DNA of 64,000 nucleotides, taken from contig JAEWLI010000166.1 in assembly GCA_023393375.1 (NCBI GenBank), positions 62,001 to 126,000 of the forward strand, given 5' to 3'. The DNA comes from Bacteroidota bacterium. Lineage in GTDB: Bacteria; Bacteroidota; Bacteroidia; Cytophagales; Cyclobacteriaceae. Positions 34,728-43,120 of this stretch are shown here, piece by piece (positions within the stretch are counted from its first letter, which is position 1; the number at the start of each line of letters is the position of its first letter). The position numbers and the translations under genes are program-made. Below the pieces are notes generated by a model. It saw only the letters and a list, made by a program, of their open reading frames with translations. It did no database searches and was not told the origin of the DNA.

Positions 34728-36146
34728 ATGACTAAAAAAATAATTTTCTTTTCAATGGTATACCTGTTAGTATTCCAGGTACACGCTCAGACATTATCAG
34801 AATATTTGGAGGTGGCTGCTGAGAATAATCCGCAGTTACAGGCATCATTTCATCAATATCTGGCTGCTGTTGAGAAGGTACCACAGGTAGGGGCTTTGCC
34901 AGATCCTCAGGTGACTTTCGGGTATTTTACCAAACCTATGGAAATGCCTATGGGTAAACAACGTGCTGAAATCACACTCATGCAAATGTTCCCCTGGTTC
35001 GGTTTATTGCGAAACAGCAAAGATGAAGCTTCACAAATGGCTAATGCCAGATATCAGGGATTTTTGGAAACCAAAAACCAGCTTTTTTACCAGATAAAAT
35101 CAACATGGTATGAAATGTACAAGTTGGAGGAAGAGATCAGGCTGATGGAAGAAAATATCGCGATTTTAAAGTCCTTTGAAAGACTGGCAATCAGCCGTTT
35201 CAGCAGTGGCAATTCAGGCAGTACCGGGTCAACCACTCCACGTGATATGTCTTCAACACAAGGAAATATACAAAATCAGCAAGGTGGTGGAGGTATGGAA
35301 GGTATGGGTGGTTCATCAACATCTTCAGGAAATACCCGCTCATCAAACAGTATGAACACCATGAATGGTAATACCATGTCATCAGGAGGAAGTATGGTGG
35401 ATGTCTTACGGGTACAAATGGAAATAAAGGAGTTGGAAAACACCATCAAAAGGTTAGAGGACTCCAGAAAACCACTGCTCACCCGATTTAATAAGCTTTT
35501 GAATCGTCCTGTTTCAGAAACCGTGCAGGTGGTAGATACTTTAGTTGCCGGGGAATTGCCATTGGACCGATTAGCCTTGCTTGATAGTGTTATGAATAAC
35601 AACCCGATGGTCAGGATGTATGACTTTGAAAGGCAGGCTTTTGATACACAAAAAGAAATGGCTCGTCGTGAAGGAAATCCAATGATAGGTGTGGGTGTCA
35701 ACTACATGATTTTCAGTCCTGCTACAAATGGCGAACAAATGCAAATGGGTGGGGAAAATATGTGGATGCCGATGGTGTCGGTTACAATTCCCCTCAACAG
35801 GAAAAAATACAATGCCATGAAAAAGGAAGCTGAACTTCTGGGGAATGCCGCTCAATTTGAGCAAACTGCTGCCAGGAATCAACTTTCCATACAGTGGGAT
35901 GAAACCATCAGGGATTTAGATGATGCAGCCAGACAGATAAAAAAATATCAGGAGCAGATTACCCTGGCAGGTCAGGCTTTGCGATTGATTACCACTACCT
36001 ATAGTGCCGAAGGCGCAGGATTTGAAGAAGTCCTGAGGGTGCAGCAACAATTGATCAGCTATCAATTGAACCTGATCAATACTATTGTGGATCAAAATGA
36101 AATTATAGCCAGAATTGAAATGCTGGCTGCTATTAACATTAATTAA
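34728..36146 (+). CDS. TolC-family outer-membrane efflux protein (CusC-like)
   Basis: The 472-residue protein has a signal peptide ending VFQVHAQ near residue 21, then two repeated coiled-coil/strand units of an outer-membrane factor (YLEVAAENNPQLQASFHQYL; GALPDPQVTFGYF; and second half NNPMVRMYDFERQA). Between them, residues about 159-224 are low-complexity Gly, Ser, Asn, Thr and Met (M174, M190, M193, M209, M212, M217, M223), ending before SMVDVLRVQM. Met-rich loops bind Cu+ in CusA/CusB. It is 19 nt downstream of the pump gene, and ends 10 nt before the adaptor gene. Confidence 0.92.
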   Translation: MTKKIIFFSMVYLLVFQVHAQTLSEYLEVAAENNPQLQASFHQYLAAVEKVPQVGALPDPQVTFGYFTKPMEMPMGKQRAEITLMQMFPWFGLLRNSKDEASQMANARYQGFLETKNQLFYQIKSTWYEMYKLEEEIRLMEENIAILKSFERLAISRFSSGNSGSTGSTTPRDMSSTQGNIQNQQGGGGMEGMGGSSTSSGNTRSSNSMNTMNGNTMSSGGSMVDVLRVQMEIKELENTIKRLEDSRKPLLTRFNKLLNRPVSETVQVVDTLVAGELPLDRLALLDSVMNNNPMVRMYDFERQAFDTQKEMARREGNPMIGVGVNYMIFSPATNGEQMQMGGENMWMPMVSVTIPLNRKKYNAMKKEAELLGNAAQFEQTAARNQLSIQWDETIRDLDDAARQIKKYQEQITLAGQALRLITTTYSAEGAGFEEVLRVQQQLISYQLNLINTIVDQNEIIARIEMLAAININ

Positions 36147-36156
36147 ATGGAATATC

Positions 36157-37938
36157 ATGAATAAGAAAATATTATCTTCTCAATGGTTTAAATACGGGAC
36201 AATGTTGGTCATCGGGTTGTTCCTGGGATGGTTGTTATTTAAAGACAGTGAAGTAGCCCATAGTACCCATGATCATGATGAAACTGCTGAAAATACTATT
36301 TGGACCTGCTCTATGCACCCACAAATCAGGCAGTCAGAACCGGGCAAATGTCCGCTCTGTGGCATGGACCTGATACCTGCCCCAACAGCATCCGGGGATC
36401 AGGAAGTAAGTGCCTCTGAATATGAAATGACCCCACAGGCAATGGCTTTAGCCAGGGTAAATACCACCGTCATCGGAACGGCTCAGGCTGAAAATCATTT
36501 GAATTTAACAGGCAAAATTCAGGTAAATGAACAACGGGTTTCTACGATTGCGGCCACTTTCCCGGGAAGGGTTGAGCAGCTTTTTATCAATTTCACCGGA
36601 CAGGAAATCAGGAAAGGTCAAAAGCTGGCTTCCATTTATTCCCCGGAAATGATCACTGCTCAGAAAGAACTTCAGGAAGCAGCTGCTACAAAATCAATAA
36701 ATCCGGTACTCTATGAAGCTGCTCGCGAAAAATTAGCATCGTGGAGAATACCTGAAAGTCAGATTGATCAAATTGAACAAACAGGAAAGGTGCAAACCCA
36801 AGTTGACATTTATGCCGACCGATCCGGGATTGTGGTAAATCGATTGGTTTCTGTCGGTGATTATGTAGGCAGAGGAGGGGCAATGTTTGATGTAGTGGAT
36901 CTGAACCAGTTATGGGTGATTTTGGATGCATATGAATCTGATTTATCCTGGATTAATAGGGGTGATCAGGTCGAGTTTTCAGTTGCTGCTATGCCTGGCC
37001 GGGAGTATACAGCTACAGTGACCTATATTGATCCGGTAATAAATCCCAATACCCGAACAGTATCCATACGGGCCGAAACAAAGAATACCGATGGCAAGCT
37101 AAAACCGGAAATGTTTGTAAATGCGACCATCACAACCAATGCAAGTGGTGATGGTGAATCATTGGTCATTCCACGTACATCCATTCTTTGGACTGGCCAG
37201 CGATCGCTTGTATATGTGAAAGTACCAGATCGGGAACGTCCTACTTTTGAAATGCGGGAGATTACTTTGGGTTCACGAATGGGCGAATTGTATGTGGTTA
37301 CCGAGGGTTTAAACAGTGGTGATGAAATAGTGACCAACGGTGTATTTTCCGTAGATGCAGCTGCCCAGTTACAGGGTAAGGTTTCAATGATGAACCCCGA
37401 AGGTGGCAGGACCAGTACGGCACATGATCATGGTACGGCAGCAGCTGACGGTGACCATAAAGAGCAGGAGCAATTAGATATATTTAAGGATGTGGATAAT
37501 CAGTTTCGAAAACAAGTGGTTACCGTGTATCAGCAATACCTGGAATTAAAAAATGCTTTGGTCGAATCTGATGCTCAAAAAGCCAAAATTGCAGCTGAGA
37601 AAACCAAAAATACAATGGATAAGGTAGATATGACTTTGGTAAAAGATGAAGTGCATATGGCATGGATGAAGCATTTGGAAGTAATGAACAAATCGCTAAC
37701 AGAGATCAGCAAAAATCAGGACCTGGACCACCAAAGAACCGCTTTTGCACCACTTTCAGAATCGCTTTATCAATCGCTGGTGCAGTTTTCTGTAGAAGGA
37801 GTGAAAGCATATTATCAGCATTGTCCCATGGCATTAAATGATAAGGGGGCCAATTGGATCAGCGAAACGGAAGAAATCCGGAATCCCTACTTTGGTGAAA
37901 GCATGATGACTTGTGGATATACGGAAGAGGAATTATAG
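36157..37938 (+). CDS. CusB-type efflux adaptor with N-terminal heavy-metal-binding domain and C-terminal DUF3347
   Basis: Start at MNKKILSSQW (36157), giving 593 residues. One membrane anchor (about 12-28) is followed by His-rich HSTHDHDE. A heavy-metal-binding domain at 48-73 has WTCSMHPQIRQ and GKCPLCGMDLIP. The membrane-fusion body (about 100-420) has VEQLFINFTGQEIRKGQKLASIYSPEM and DIYADRSGIVVNRLVSVGDYVGRGG. A C-terminal domain (about 440-593) with KAYYQHCPMALNDKGANWIS and NPYFGESMMTCG is DUF3347. It bridges the pump and the channel in the periplasm and may deliver metal from its terminal domains. Third gene of the operon. Confidence 0.92.
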   Translation: MNKKILSSQWFKYGTMLVIGLFLGWLLFKDSEVAHSTHDHDETAENTIWTCSMHPQIRQSEPGKCPLCGMDLIPAPTASGDQEVSASEYEMTPQAMALARVNTTVIGTAQAENHLNLTGKIQVNEQRVSTIAATFPGRVEQLFINFTGQEIRKGQKLASIYSPEMITAQKELQEAAATKSINPVLYEAAREKLASWRIPESQIDQIEQTGKVQTQVDIYADRSGIVVNRLVSVGDYVGRGGAMFDVVDLNQLWVILDAYESDLSWINRGDQVEFSVAAMPGREYTATVTYIDPVINPNTRTVSIRAETKNTDGKLKPEMFVNATITTNASGDGESLVIPRTSILWTGQRSLVYVKVPDRERPTFEMREITLGSRMGELYVVTEGLNSGDEIVTNGVFSVDAAAQLQGKVSMMNPEGGRTSTAHDHGTAAADGDHKEQEQLDIFKDVDNQFRKQVVTVYQQYLELKNALVESDAQKAKIAAEKTKNTMDKVDMTLVKDEVHMAWMKHLEVMNKSLTEISKNQDLDHQRTAFAPLSESLYQSLVQFSVEGVKAYYQHCPMALNDKGANWISETEEIRNPYFGESMMTCGYTEEEL

Positions 37939-38165
37939 AATTAGCTCAAAATAGCTCAAAGGTGAAAGCTCAAAGCAAAGAAAAAGGGAAAGGCTAAGGG
38001 CAGAGGGCTGAGAGCGGAGGGAATAAAAAATTAGTACCCGGTTCAACTCACCAACTCTCCAAATCCCCAACTCACCACATCAAATTTGGAAGTTACAGAG
38101 AAAGGAACAAGGAAAATTAAATAAAAATAGAAGTTAAAAATCATTATCATACTAAAATTAATATT
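37939..38165. repeat. Low-complexity intergenic stretch
   Basis: The 227 nt hold a purine-rich run with repeated AGCTCAAA words (37944-37978), then GGCAGAGGGCTGAGAGCGGAGGG (strong purine bias), then a CA/CT-rich stretch repeating CAACTC (near 38045-38075). No ORF is coding-like. It resembles a degraded dispersed repeat in the middle of the metal locus. Confidence 0.4.
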
Positions 38166-38738
38166 ATGAAAAAGATCAGTTTATTTATTTTGTTATCAAT
38201 GGGGATCAATATGATAGCTTATTCCCAGCATGGAAATCATTCTCATTCTCATACAAAAGACAATGAGAAAATACAAGTGAAAGAAGGTAAAGCAGTTCAG
38301 GAATTTCAAAACCAATTGGCTGATGTATATGAGCAAAATGTCAAACTAAATGAAGCTCTCGTGGCATCAGATGCTCAAAAGGCTGCTTCTTCTGCCAATG
38401 AAGTCAAAAGTGCACTGAAGAAGGTGGATATGGGCTTGTTAAAAGGACAGGATCATCAGGATTGGATGAAGTACCTTGAAACGATGAATGAAAAAGCCTT
38501 AATCATTTCCAACACAAGCGATATCGATTCCCAACGAAAAGCATTTTCCGGATTTACGGATGTTTTGTATAAAAGCATAAAGCAGTTTGGTATTGGTGAA
38601 GCCAAAGCTTACTATCAATATTGTCCTATGGCTTTTAATAACCAGGGAGGCTATTGGCTGAGCGATTCAAAAGACATTAAAAATCCATATTTCGGATCAA
38701 AAATGTTGAAATGCGGGGTAACTAAAGAAGTATTGTAG
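38166..38738 (+). CDS. Free DUF3347 protein (paralogue of the adaptor's C-terminal domain)
   Basis: The 190-residue secreted protein has a signal peptide (MKKISLFILLSMGINMIAYSQ), a His-rich linker (HGNHSHSHTKDNEK), and one DUF3347 domain ending YYQYCPMAFNNQGGYWLSDS and NPYFGSKMLKCG. The same residues occur in the C-terminal domain of the adaptor just upstream (CPMA, NPYFG, M..CG), so one clearly arose by duplication. It is probably a periplasmic metal chaperone or sensor. It is the last gene of the locus, followed by a strong terminator. Confidence 0.88.
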   Translation: MKKISLFILLSMGINMIAYSQHGNHSHSHTKDNEKIQVKEGKAVQEFQNQLADVYEQNVKLNEALVASDAQKAASSANEVKSALKKVDMGLLKGQDHQDWMKYLETMNEKALIISNTSDIDSQRKAFSGFTDVLYKSIKQFGIGEAKAYYQYCPMAFNNQGGYWLSDSKDIKNPYFGSKMLKCGVTKEVL

Positions 38739-38757
38739 TTTTATTTAGGTGAGAAGA

Positions 38758-38787
38758 AAAAAGGCTGGATAGATTTCCGGCCTTTTT
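38758..38787 (+). terminator. Terminator of the metal-efflux locus
   Basis: AAAAAGGCTGGA / TCCGGCCTTTTT forms a 12-bp stem with one G-T pair and a 6-nt loop. It begins 20 nt after the DUF3347 stop codon, with a T run built in. Confidence 0.8.
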
Positions 38788-38916
38788 GGTTTAAGTTTTT
38801 AGGTATGGTATAACGGCATTGGGTCATGATTTAACGTTTTTTAATAGAAAAAACAATTATTAACATCACGATGATTATTATCTTGGTTGATGATAATCCG
38901 TTTTCATTGCCCAACT

Positions 38917-39894
38917 ATGATCATTAAATATTTTCTCATTGGTTTTCTTTTGTTCTACAGAACTCCTGAGCGGTTTATAGAAGGGATCATTCTTGATGCA
39001 GAAAATGGAGAACCAGTGCCTTATGTAACGGTTAGGTTGTCAGATGAATCTTTTTATACAATAGGTGATCTAAACGGCGAATTTAAATTCACGATACCTT
39101 ATAGCAATAACAATCCTATCCTGATTTTTTCAAGCCTCGGATATGAAACCACTTCCATTGTGGTATATGACAATCATTATTTAACAGTAGAGCTGAACAA
39201 ATCTACCACCGAATTAGACGAAGTGATCATAAATGCATTGAGCCCAAGACAGATTGTTGAACAAGCGATCAGACGAATTACCACTGATAGTTTCAGGGAA
39301 GATATCCGCTTTAATGGTAGTTTTAATTTTCTTGCCAATATAGATGCCAAAGTAACTAAGGAGTCGGATTCGATAATAAATATTGATGAAAATAAATACT
39401 GCCTTTCCTCGTCATTGCCTACTGTGTCAGAAATATATTATCAAAGTGAAGTAAGTATGGAAAAATATTTTTTGTACATGATGAACTTTGATCATGTTTT
39501 ATACCCTCGTGGTTTTCTCACAACCACCAATTTATCATCCTGGCAATTTGATCTTTTGGATATCATACAAACCGATGGGGAATATATTTATGTAATTAAA
39601 GCCACTTTTTTGGCAAATGAACAAATAATGAAGCATGAAGCAATTTTATGTATCAAAGATTCAAATTATTCTATCACTGAAATTGACTTCAATTATTTTT
39701 GGTATAAAGAACATTTTATACAATTGACAGACAATATACTTTCAGCAGATATTTCATGGAAAGGCTCTTATAAGTACAATTCATCATATGGAAGGTATGA
39801 TATAGATTCTTTTACGTTGTCTAAGAAGACAAAGCTTTTGAATGACACCATACCTGGTGAAGTTGAAATTATGGGCACATTTAAACGTTTTTGA
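38917..39894 (+). CDS. Carboxypeptidase-like regulatory-domain protein
   Basis: Start at MIIKYFLIGFLLFYRTPERF (ATG 38917), giving 325 residues with a short signal peptide. The Ig-like CarboxypepD_reg domain (about 20-100) has the typical IEGIILDAENGEPVPYVTVRLSD, TIGDLNGEFKFTIP and FSSLGYETTSIVV. The rest (about 110-325) is a beta-rich domain common in Bacteroidota secreted or outer-membrane proteins, including SPRQIVEQAIRRI and VEIMGTFKRF. It is not a TonB receptor, being too short and without plug motifs. Its role is unknown. Confidence 0.8.
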   Translation: MIIKYFLIGFLLFYRTPERFIEGIILDAENGEPVPYVTVRLSDESFYTIGDLNGEFKFTIPYSNNNPILIFSSLGYETTSIVVYDNHYLTVELNKSTTELDEVIINALSPRQIVEQAIRRITTDSFREDIRFNGSFNFLANIDAKVTKESDSIINIDENKYCLSSSLPTVSEIYYQSEVSMEKYFLYMMNFDHVLYPRGFLTTTNLSSWQFDLLDIIQTDGEYIYVIKATFLANEQIMKHEAILCIKDSNYSITEIDFNYFWYKEHFIQLTDNILSADISWKGSYKYNSSYGRYDIDSFTLSKKTKLLNDTIPGEVEIMGTFKRF

Positions 39895-39945
39895 TCAATT
39901 CAATTCAATATACCGGCTTCCAATCAATTTAAATTGATGGAGTTT

Positions 39946-40275
39946 TTATTTGTTTATACGGTATATGTATAGGTTATCCATATCAAAAAGGAAATCACCT
40001 TTCAGCATCAAGATACGAGCGTTAGTATCTTCTGCTGTTCCCTGAAACTCCAACTCATCCTGAGTATTATAAATGACTACCTTTTCTTCCTCCTGCTGCA
40101 TCTCGTCAATGTCAGCATAAGCTAGGTAATCTTCAATCAGTTTGGACTCCAGAGATTTATCGGTCGTCACGAACTCGGGTTGGTCATCGGTTTGTGTGGC
40201 CACCTGTTGCATAGATGTGCAACCTGTAAATATTATACAGATTACAAATAGAATTGTTGAAATAGTATGTGCCAT
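39946..40275 (-). CDS. Small lipoprotein
   Basis: This 109-residue protein has a lipoprotein signal peptide with lipobox FTGC (Cys19). The mature part is acidic (QTDDQPEFVTTDKSLESKLI, DEMQQEEEKVVIYN) and has no recognisable domain. It is probably anchored in the outer membrane. It lies between two unrelated genes and downstream of the DnaQ/GIY-YIG terminator on the same strand. Confidence 0.75.
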   Translation of the reverse strand: MAHTISTILFVICIIFTGCTSMQQVATQTDDQPEFVTTDKSLESKLIEDYLAYADIDEMQQEEEKVVIYNTQDELEFQGTAEDTNARILMLKGDFLFDMDNLYIYRINK

Positions 40276-40379
40276 GAATTGCTTGTTGTTTACATTAAGA
40301 AAATCAATGAGATATCAGATTGCTAAATTTCCAGCTCGTCGAACTGTCCCTTACTTGCTTTAAATTTTATACAATTTAC

Positions 40380-40409
40380 AAAAAAGCCGCGAAAAAATCC
40401 AGCTTTTTT
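40380..40409 (-). terminator. Terminator of the DnaQ/GIY-YIG gene
   Basis: On the minus strand AAAAAAGC / GCTTTTTT pairs over 8 bp around a 14-nt loop and ends in a T run. It lies 129 nt past the stop codon of the nuclease gene. Confidence 0.55.
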
Positions 40410-40537
40410 GCGAATATTTTAATTGAAAACAGAAAAATTTTTCTTGTATTCCGCTGATTCTCAGGTACAAAATTATTTAAAATAGATTATTGAACTTCTG
40501 GTGTAATTAATGGTAAAATTACATGCAACATATTAAA

Positions 40538-41911
40538 TCAAAACCTGATGATTTGGGTCTGATAGGGTTGACGAAGATGCATCTGAATGATTCTTTGAAT
40601 ATCAGGTGTATCAATGTCGGGGCGGATGAAATTCCTGGCCTGATCGGGACCAGAGATAGCCATATCTTTTTCTACATATCCGAATCCTCTGTAACGGCCG
40701 TCCTCAATCATAACCAATGAAGTTTCAGAATGGCTCCTGCCTTCACCCACAATTACAAAAGAACCGTTATTGTAATTCATCTCTTTCAAAGCGTGTTGTA
40801 ATCTCTGGTTATAAGTGTCACAATTCTCCAAATTCTTACATGCACCCATACACCGGCCAAGTTGAAATTCATAACATGAATGAGTGGTTTTTTGCAGTCC
40901 ACATAATTTTGGGCAAAGCTGATATTCGTTCACCAGATTTTGCAGATGTTCACGCGCTTCAGCGAGTGTTTTAAATACGGCTACGGGAGGATTTGTGGTA
41001 ATCATTTTGCCAGGAGTTAATCTTAGGTAGCCTAGCTGATCTTCGTACATGTAAATCCCAAAGTTCTTGGAAATTGTTTTTTGAGATTGGTTAAATGGAG
41101 GCCATAACCTTTTGATTTCCTGACTTTCAAATAACAGTGCGATCAGCTCATTACCACATATTTCAAAGGTTACATGTTGCACCGTGTTGAAAAATTCCTG
41201 TTTATTTTTCAAATCAGAATTGCCACAGAAATGACTAAAGACCCTTTGTTTCAGATTCTTAGCTTTTCCCACATAAATGACTTTGCCTTTCTGGTCCAAA
41301 AAATAATAAACTCCCGGTTTTTGGGGTAGTTTTTCGAAGTCTTCTTTACAAAAATTGGGAGGAAATACTGCTTCTTTTGAACCTCTTTTTAATGCTTTTT
41401 CTATACATTGGTCGCGATCATTTTTTAATAAAAAATGAAGTACCTCCATGGCTGCTATTGCATCATCCTCTGCCCGATGCCGATGTTGAACGATCAGGTT
41501 TAAATGTCGGATCAGTTTGTCCAGACCATAAGAAGTTAAATCAGGAATAATTTGTCTGCTGAGGCGTGCAGTACATAGTTTTTTGGCATTATAGTCAATT
41601 CCGACTTCAGAAAACTTCTGTTTGATAAAAGTATAATCAAAGTTTACATTGTGAGCCACAAAGATCTTCCCTTCCAAAATGTGATAAAGTTCTTTTGCTA
41701 TTTCAGAAAAGGTGGGTGCATTTTTTAGCATATTGTTATTAATGCCGGTCAATGCTTCAATATAACTGGGAATCCTTAACCCCGGATTTAACAGCGTAAC
41801 AAATCGGTCGATTATCTCTTGTCCATCGCTAACTATTACGGCAATTTCAGTAATGCCACTGTTTACGGCATGACTACCTGTAGTTTCAATATCGACGACT
41901 GCATACAACAT
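40538..41911 (-). CDS. DnaQ-like exonuclease fused to GIY-YIG (UvrC-like) nuclease
   Basis: The 457-residue protein has two domains. Residues 1-165 form a DEDDh exonuclease: YAVVDIETTG (D7, E9), AHNVNFDYTF (Asp) and HRAEDDAIAA (His, Asp). Residues about 200-290 form a GIY-YIG domain with PGVYYFLDQKGKVIYVGKAKNLKQRV (Gly-Val-Tyr..Tyr-Val-Gly, then Arg) as in UvrC and Cho. The remainder includes a Cys-rich segment (YQLCPKLCGLQKT and CYEFQLGRCMGACKNLENC). It probably cuts and trims damaged or mismatched DNA. The architecture is known in Bacteroidota and Actinobacteria but its role is not established. Confidence 0.9.
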   Translation of the reverse strand: MLYAVVDIETTGSHAVNSGITEIAVIVSDGQEIIDRFVTLLNPGLRIPSYIEALTGINNNMLKNAPTFSEIAKELYHILEGKIFVAHNVNFDYTFIKQKFSEVGIDYNAKKLCTARLSRQIIPDLTSYGLDKLIRHLNLIVQHRHRAEDDAIAAMEVLHFLLKNDRDQCIEKALKRGSKEAVFPPNFCKEDFEKLPQKPGVYYFLDQKGKVIYVGKAKNLKQRVFSHFCGNSDLKNKQEFFNTVQHVTFEICGNELIALLFESQEIKRLWPPFNQSQKTISKNFGIYMYEDQLGYLRLTPGKMITTNPPVAVFKTLAEAREHLQNLVNEYQLCPKLCGLQKTTHSCYEFQLGRCMGACKNLENCDTYNQRLQHALKEMNYNNGSFVIVGEGRSHSETSLVMIEDGRYRGFGYVEKDMAISGPDQARNFIRPDIDTPDIQRIIQMHLRQPYQTQIIRF

Positions 41912-41972
41912 CTGTTTTCAAATTTAAATGATTTACTTTGAATGGATATAAAGATTGGAAAAATCTGTCAAA

Positions 41973-42761
41973 TTAGTTATTAAAAATCGCAGCTATTGCT
42001 TTTTGATATTGTTCAAAATCATTTACGTCATTATGACCCGCACCTTCTATGGAATAAAATTCTGCTTGTCCTGGGGGAAACGCCTGAAATAATTTCTTCC
42101 CGAATTCATCAGGGATTATTTTGTCAATAGTACCATGAAAAATATGGACAGGACAATTAATCTTTCCTGTTTTCTTGTCAGATCGAAACTGAAAACGGGA
42201 TAACAAATGATAAGGGAAACCCGGAAAATGTTGCCATGCCAAATCTGGAAGATTGGTAAATGGAGCTTCCAATATTAATAAAGCTGGATCAAGTTTAGCG
42301 GCCAGATCAACTGCCACACCTGTGCCGATTGATCGTCCATAGATGATTATTTCATGATCAGGCTTATTCATTTTTACAAAGTCATAAACGGTTTGAGCAT
42401 CCCGGTATAGGTTTTGTTCGGATAGCTTTCCTGTACTTTTGCCATAGGTCCTGTAGTCAATGATCAGCAGATCGTAATTGAAATTTTGAAAATCTTCAGC
42501 AATCCAGCCCCATGAAGCTAAACTGCCTGCGTTTCCATGAAAATATAGAATTGTCCCTTTAGTATTTTCTTGAGGAAAAAATAATCCGTGAATTTGTTCT
42601 TGATCATGTGTCGTAATGTATACTTCTTCATGTGTATAAGGGAAATTGTAAGTATAATCAGATGGGGTAGTAGAGGGGAAGAAGAAAACATGGGTTTGAA
42701 ATACATAAAATAGTAGTGCAAGAAAAAGGTATATGATAAATAGGGTGAGTATTATTTTCAT
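41973..42761 (-). CDS. Alpha/beta hydrolase, ABHD17/BEM46 type
   Basis: The 262-residue protein has an N-terminal membrane anchor (MKIILTLFIIYLFLALLFYVF). The core follows with GTILYFHGNAGSLASWGW (oxyanion), nucleophile elbow IYGRSIGTGVAV (Ser), acid in FHGTIDKIIPDE and catalytic His in EGAGHNDVNDF. Members include serine-hydrolase depalmitoylases and peptidases; the substrate is not predictable. It is on the same strand as the downstream nuclease gene, with 61 nt between them. Confidence 0.88.
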   Translation of the reverse strand: MKIILTLFIIYLFLALLFYVFQTHVFFFPSTTPSDYTYNFPYTHEEVYITTHDQEQIHGLFFPQENTKGTILYFHGNAGSLASWGWIAEDFQNFNYDLLIIDYRTYGKSTGKLSEQNLYRDAQTVYDFVKMNKPDHEIIIYGRSIGTGVAVDLAAKLDPALLILEAPFTNLPDLAWQHFPGFPYHLLSRFQFRSDKKTGKINCPVHIFHGTIDKIIPDEFGKKLFQAFPPGQAEFYSIEGAGHNDVNDFEQYQKAIAAIFNN

Positions 42762-42928
42762 TTGGCATATGGATTTTAAGATAATTGCACTTGGTTTATA
42801 GGGCGAACTGTAAACAAATAGAAATCTCTATTTTTAATTAAACTCATGGTACTGAATCACCAATATGCATAATCATCGTACACTTCTAAATTTCGCTAAA
42901 AAAAATTATTAATCTTCTGATGTAAAGA
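42762..42928. other. Intergenic region before the his leader
   Basis: No ORF or stable structure is seen from the hydrolase start to the his promoter region at 42929; the region is AT-rich. Confidence 0.3.
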
Positions 42929-42946
42929 TATATTTGGCTATTTTTG
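42929..42946 (+). promoter_or_regulatory. Tandem -7 elements of the his operon
   Basis: Two overlapping-range matches to TAnnTTTG follow each other: TATATTTG (42929-42936) and TATTTTTG (42939-42946). Transcription from either would start just before the leader ATG at 42970. Neither has a TTTG at 19 nt. Confidence 0.45.
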
Positions 42947-42969
42947 CAGCTGATTTAAAAAATAATGAA

Positions 42970-43044
42970 ATGTTTTTAAAACCCATTTGTTTTGGAATTA
43001 AAAACTTCCTACACCCACACCATCCCCGCCAAGTGGGAAGATAA
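42970..43044 (+). CDS. Putative histidine leader peptide (24 aa)
   Basis: An ATG at 42970 opens a 24-codon ORF that starts MFLKPICFGIKNF and then reads LHPHHPRQVGR before TAA. Three of four consecutive residues (with one Pro) are His, a clustering unlikely by chance and placed 76 nt upstream of hisG. Downstream, CCCAC / GTGGG (43014-43037) can form a stem that covers the His codons, competing with TCCC/GGGA (43023-43038). A second stem with GCCA/TGGC and AATATT/AATATT follows. This resembles ribosome-stalling attenuation as known for his operons in Proteobacteria. No poly-T terminator is clear, so control may act on hisG translation instead. Confidence 0.6.
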   Translation: MFLKPICFGIKNFLHPHHPRQVGR

Positions 43045-43097
43045 TCAATATTGCCAAGTATATTTTACTTTTCTGGCATTCTTAAATATTACGCTAA
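43014..43097 (+). promoter_or_regulatory. Possible attenuator hairpins between leader peptide and hisG
   Basis: Stem one pairs CCCAC with GTGGG inside the leader ORF, covering the His codons. Stem two pairs GCCA with TGGC and AATATT with AATATT around 43051-43089. The 5' part of stem one is the His codon region itself, so a stalled ribosome would block it and let other pairings form. Without a T run the mechanism is uncertain. Confidence 0.4.
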
Positions 43098-43120
43098 ATA
43101 ACATTTTACCTTAATAATTA

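Noticed and set aside
35276..35701. 141-codon minus-strand ORF in the channel gene
   Set aside because: Shadow of the low-complexity Met/Gly/Ser region; composition reflects the antisense strand.
30947..36146. Drug-efflux AcrB/TolC system
   Set aside because: The CusA-type DEGS motif, heavy-metal-binding domain of the adaptor and DUF3347/HYC_CC_PP neighbours point to metals.
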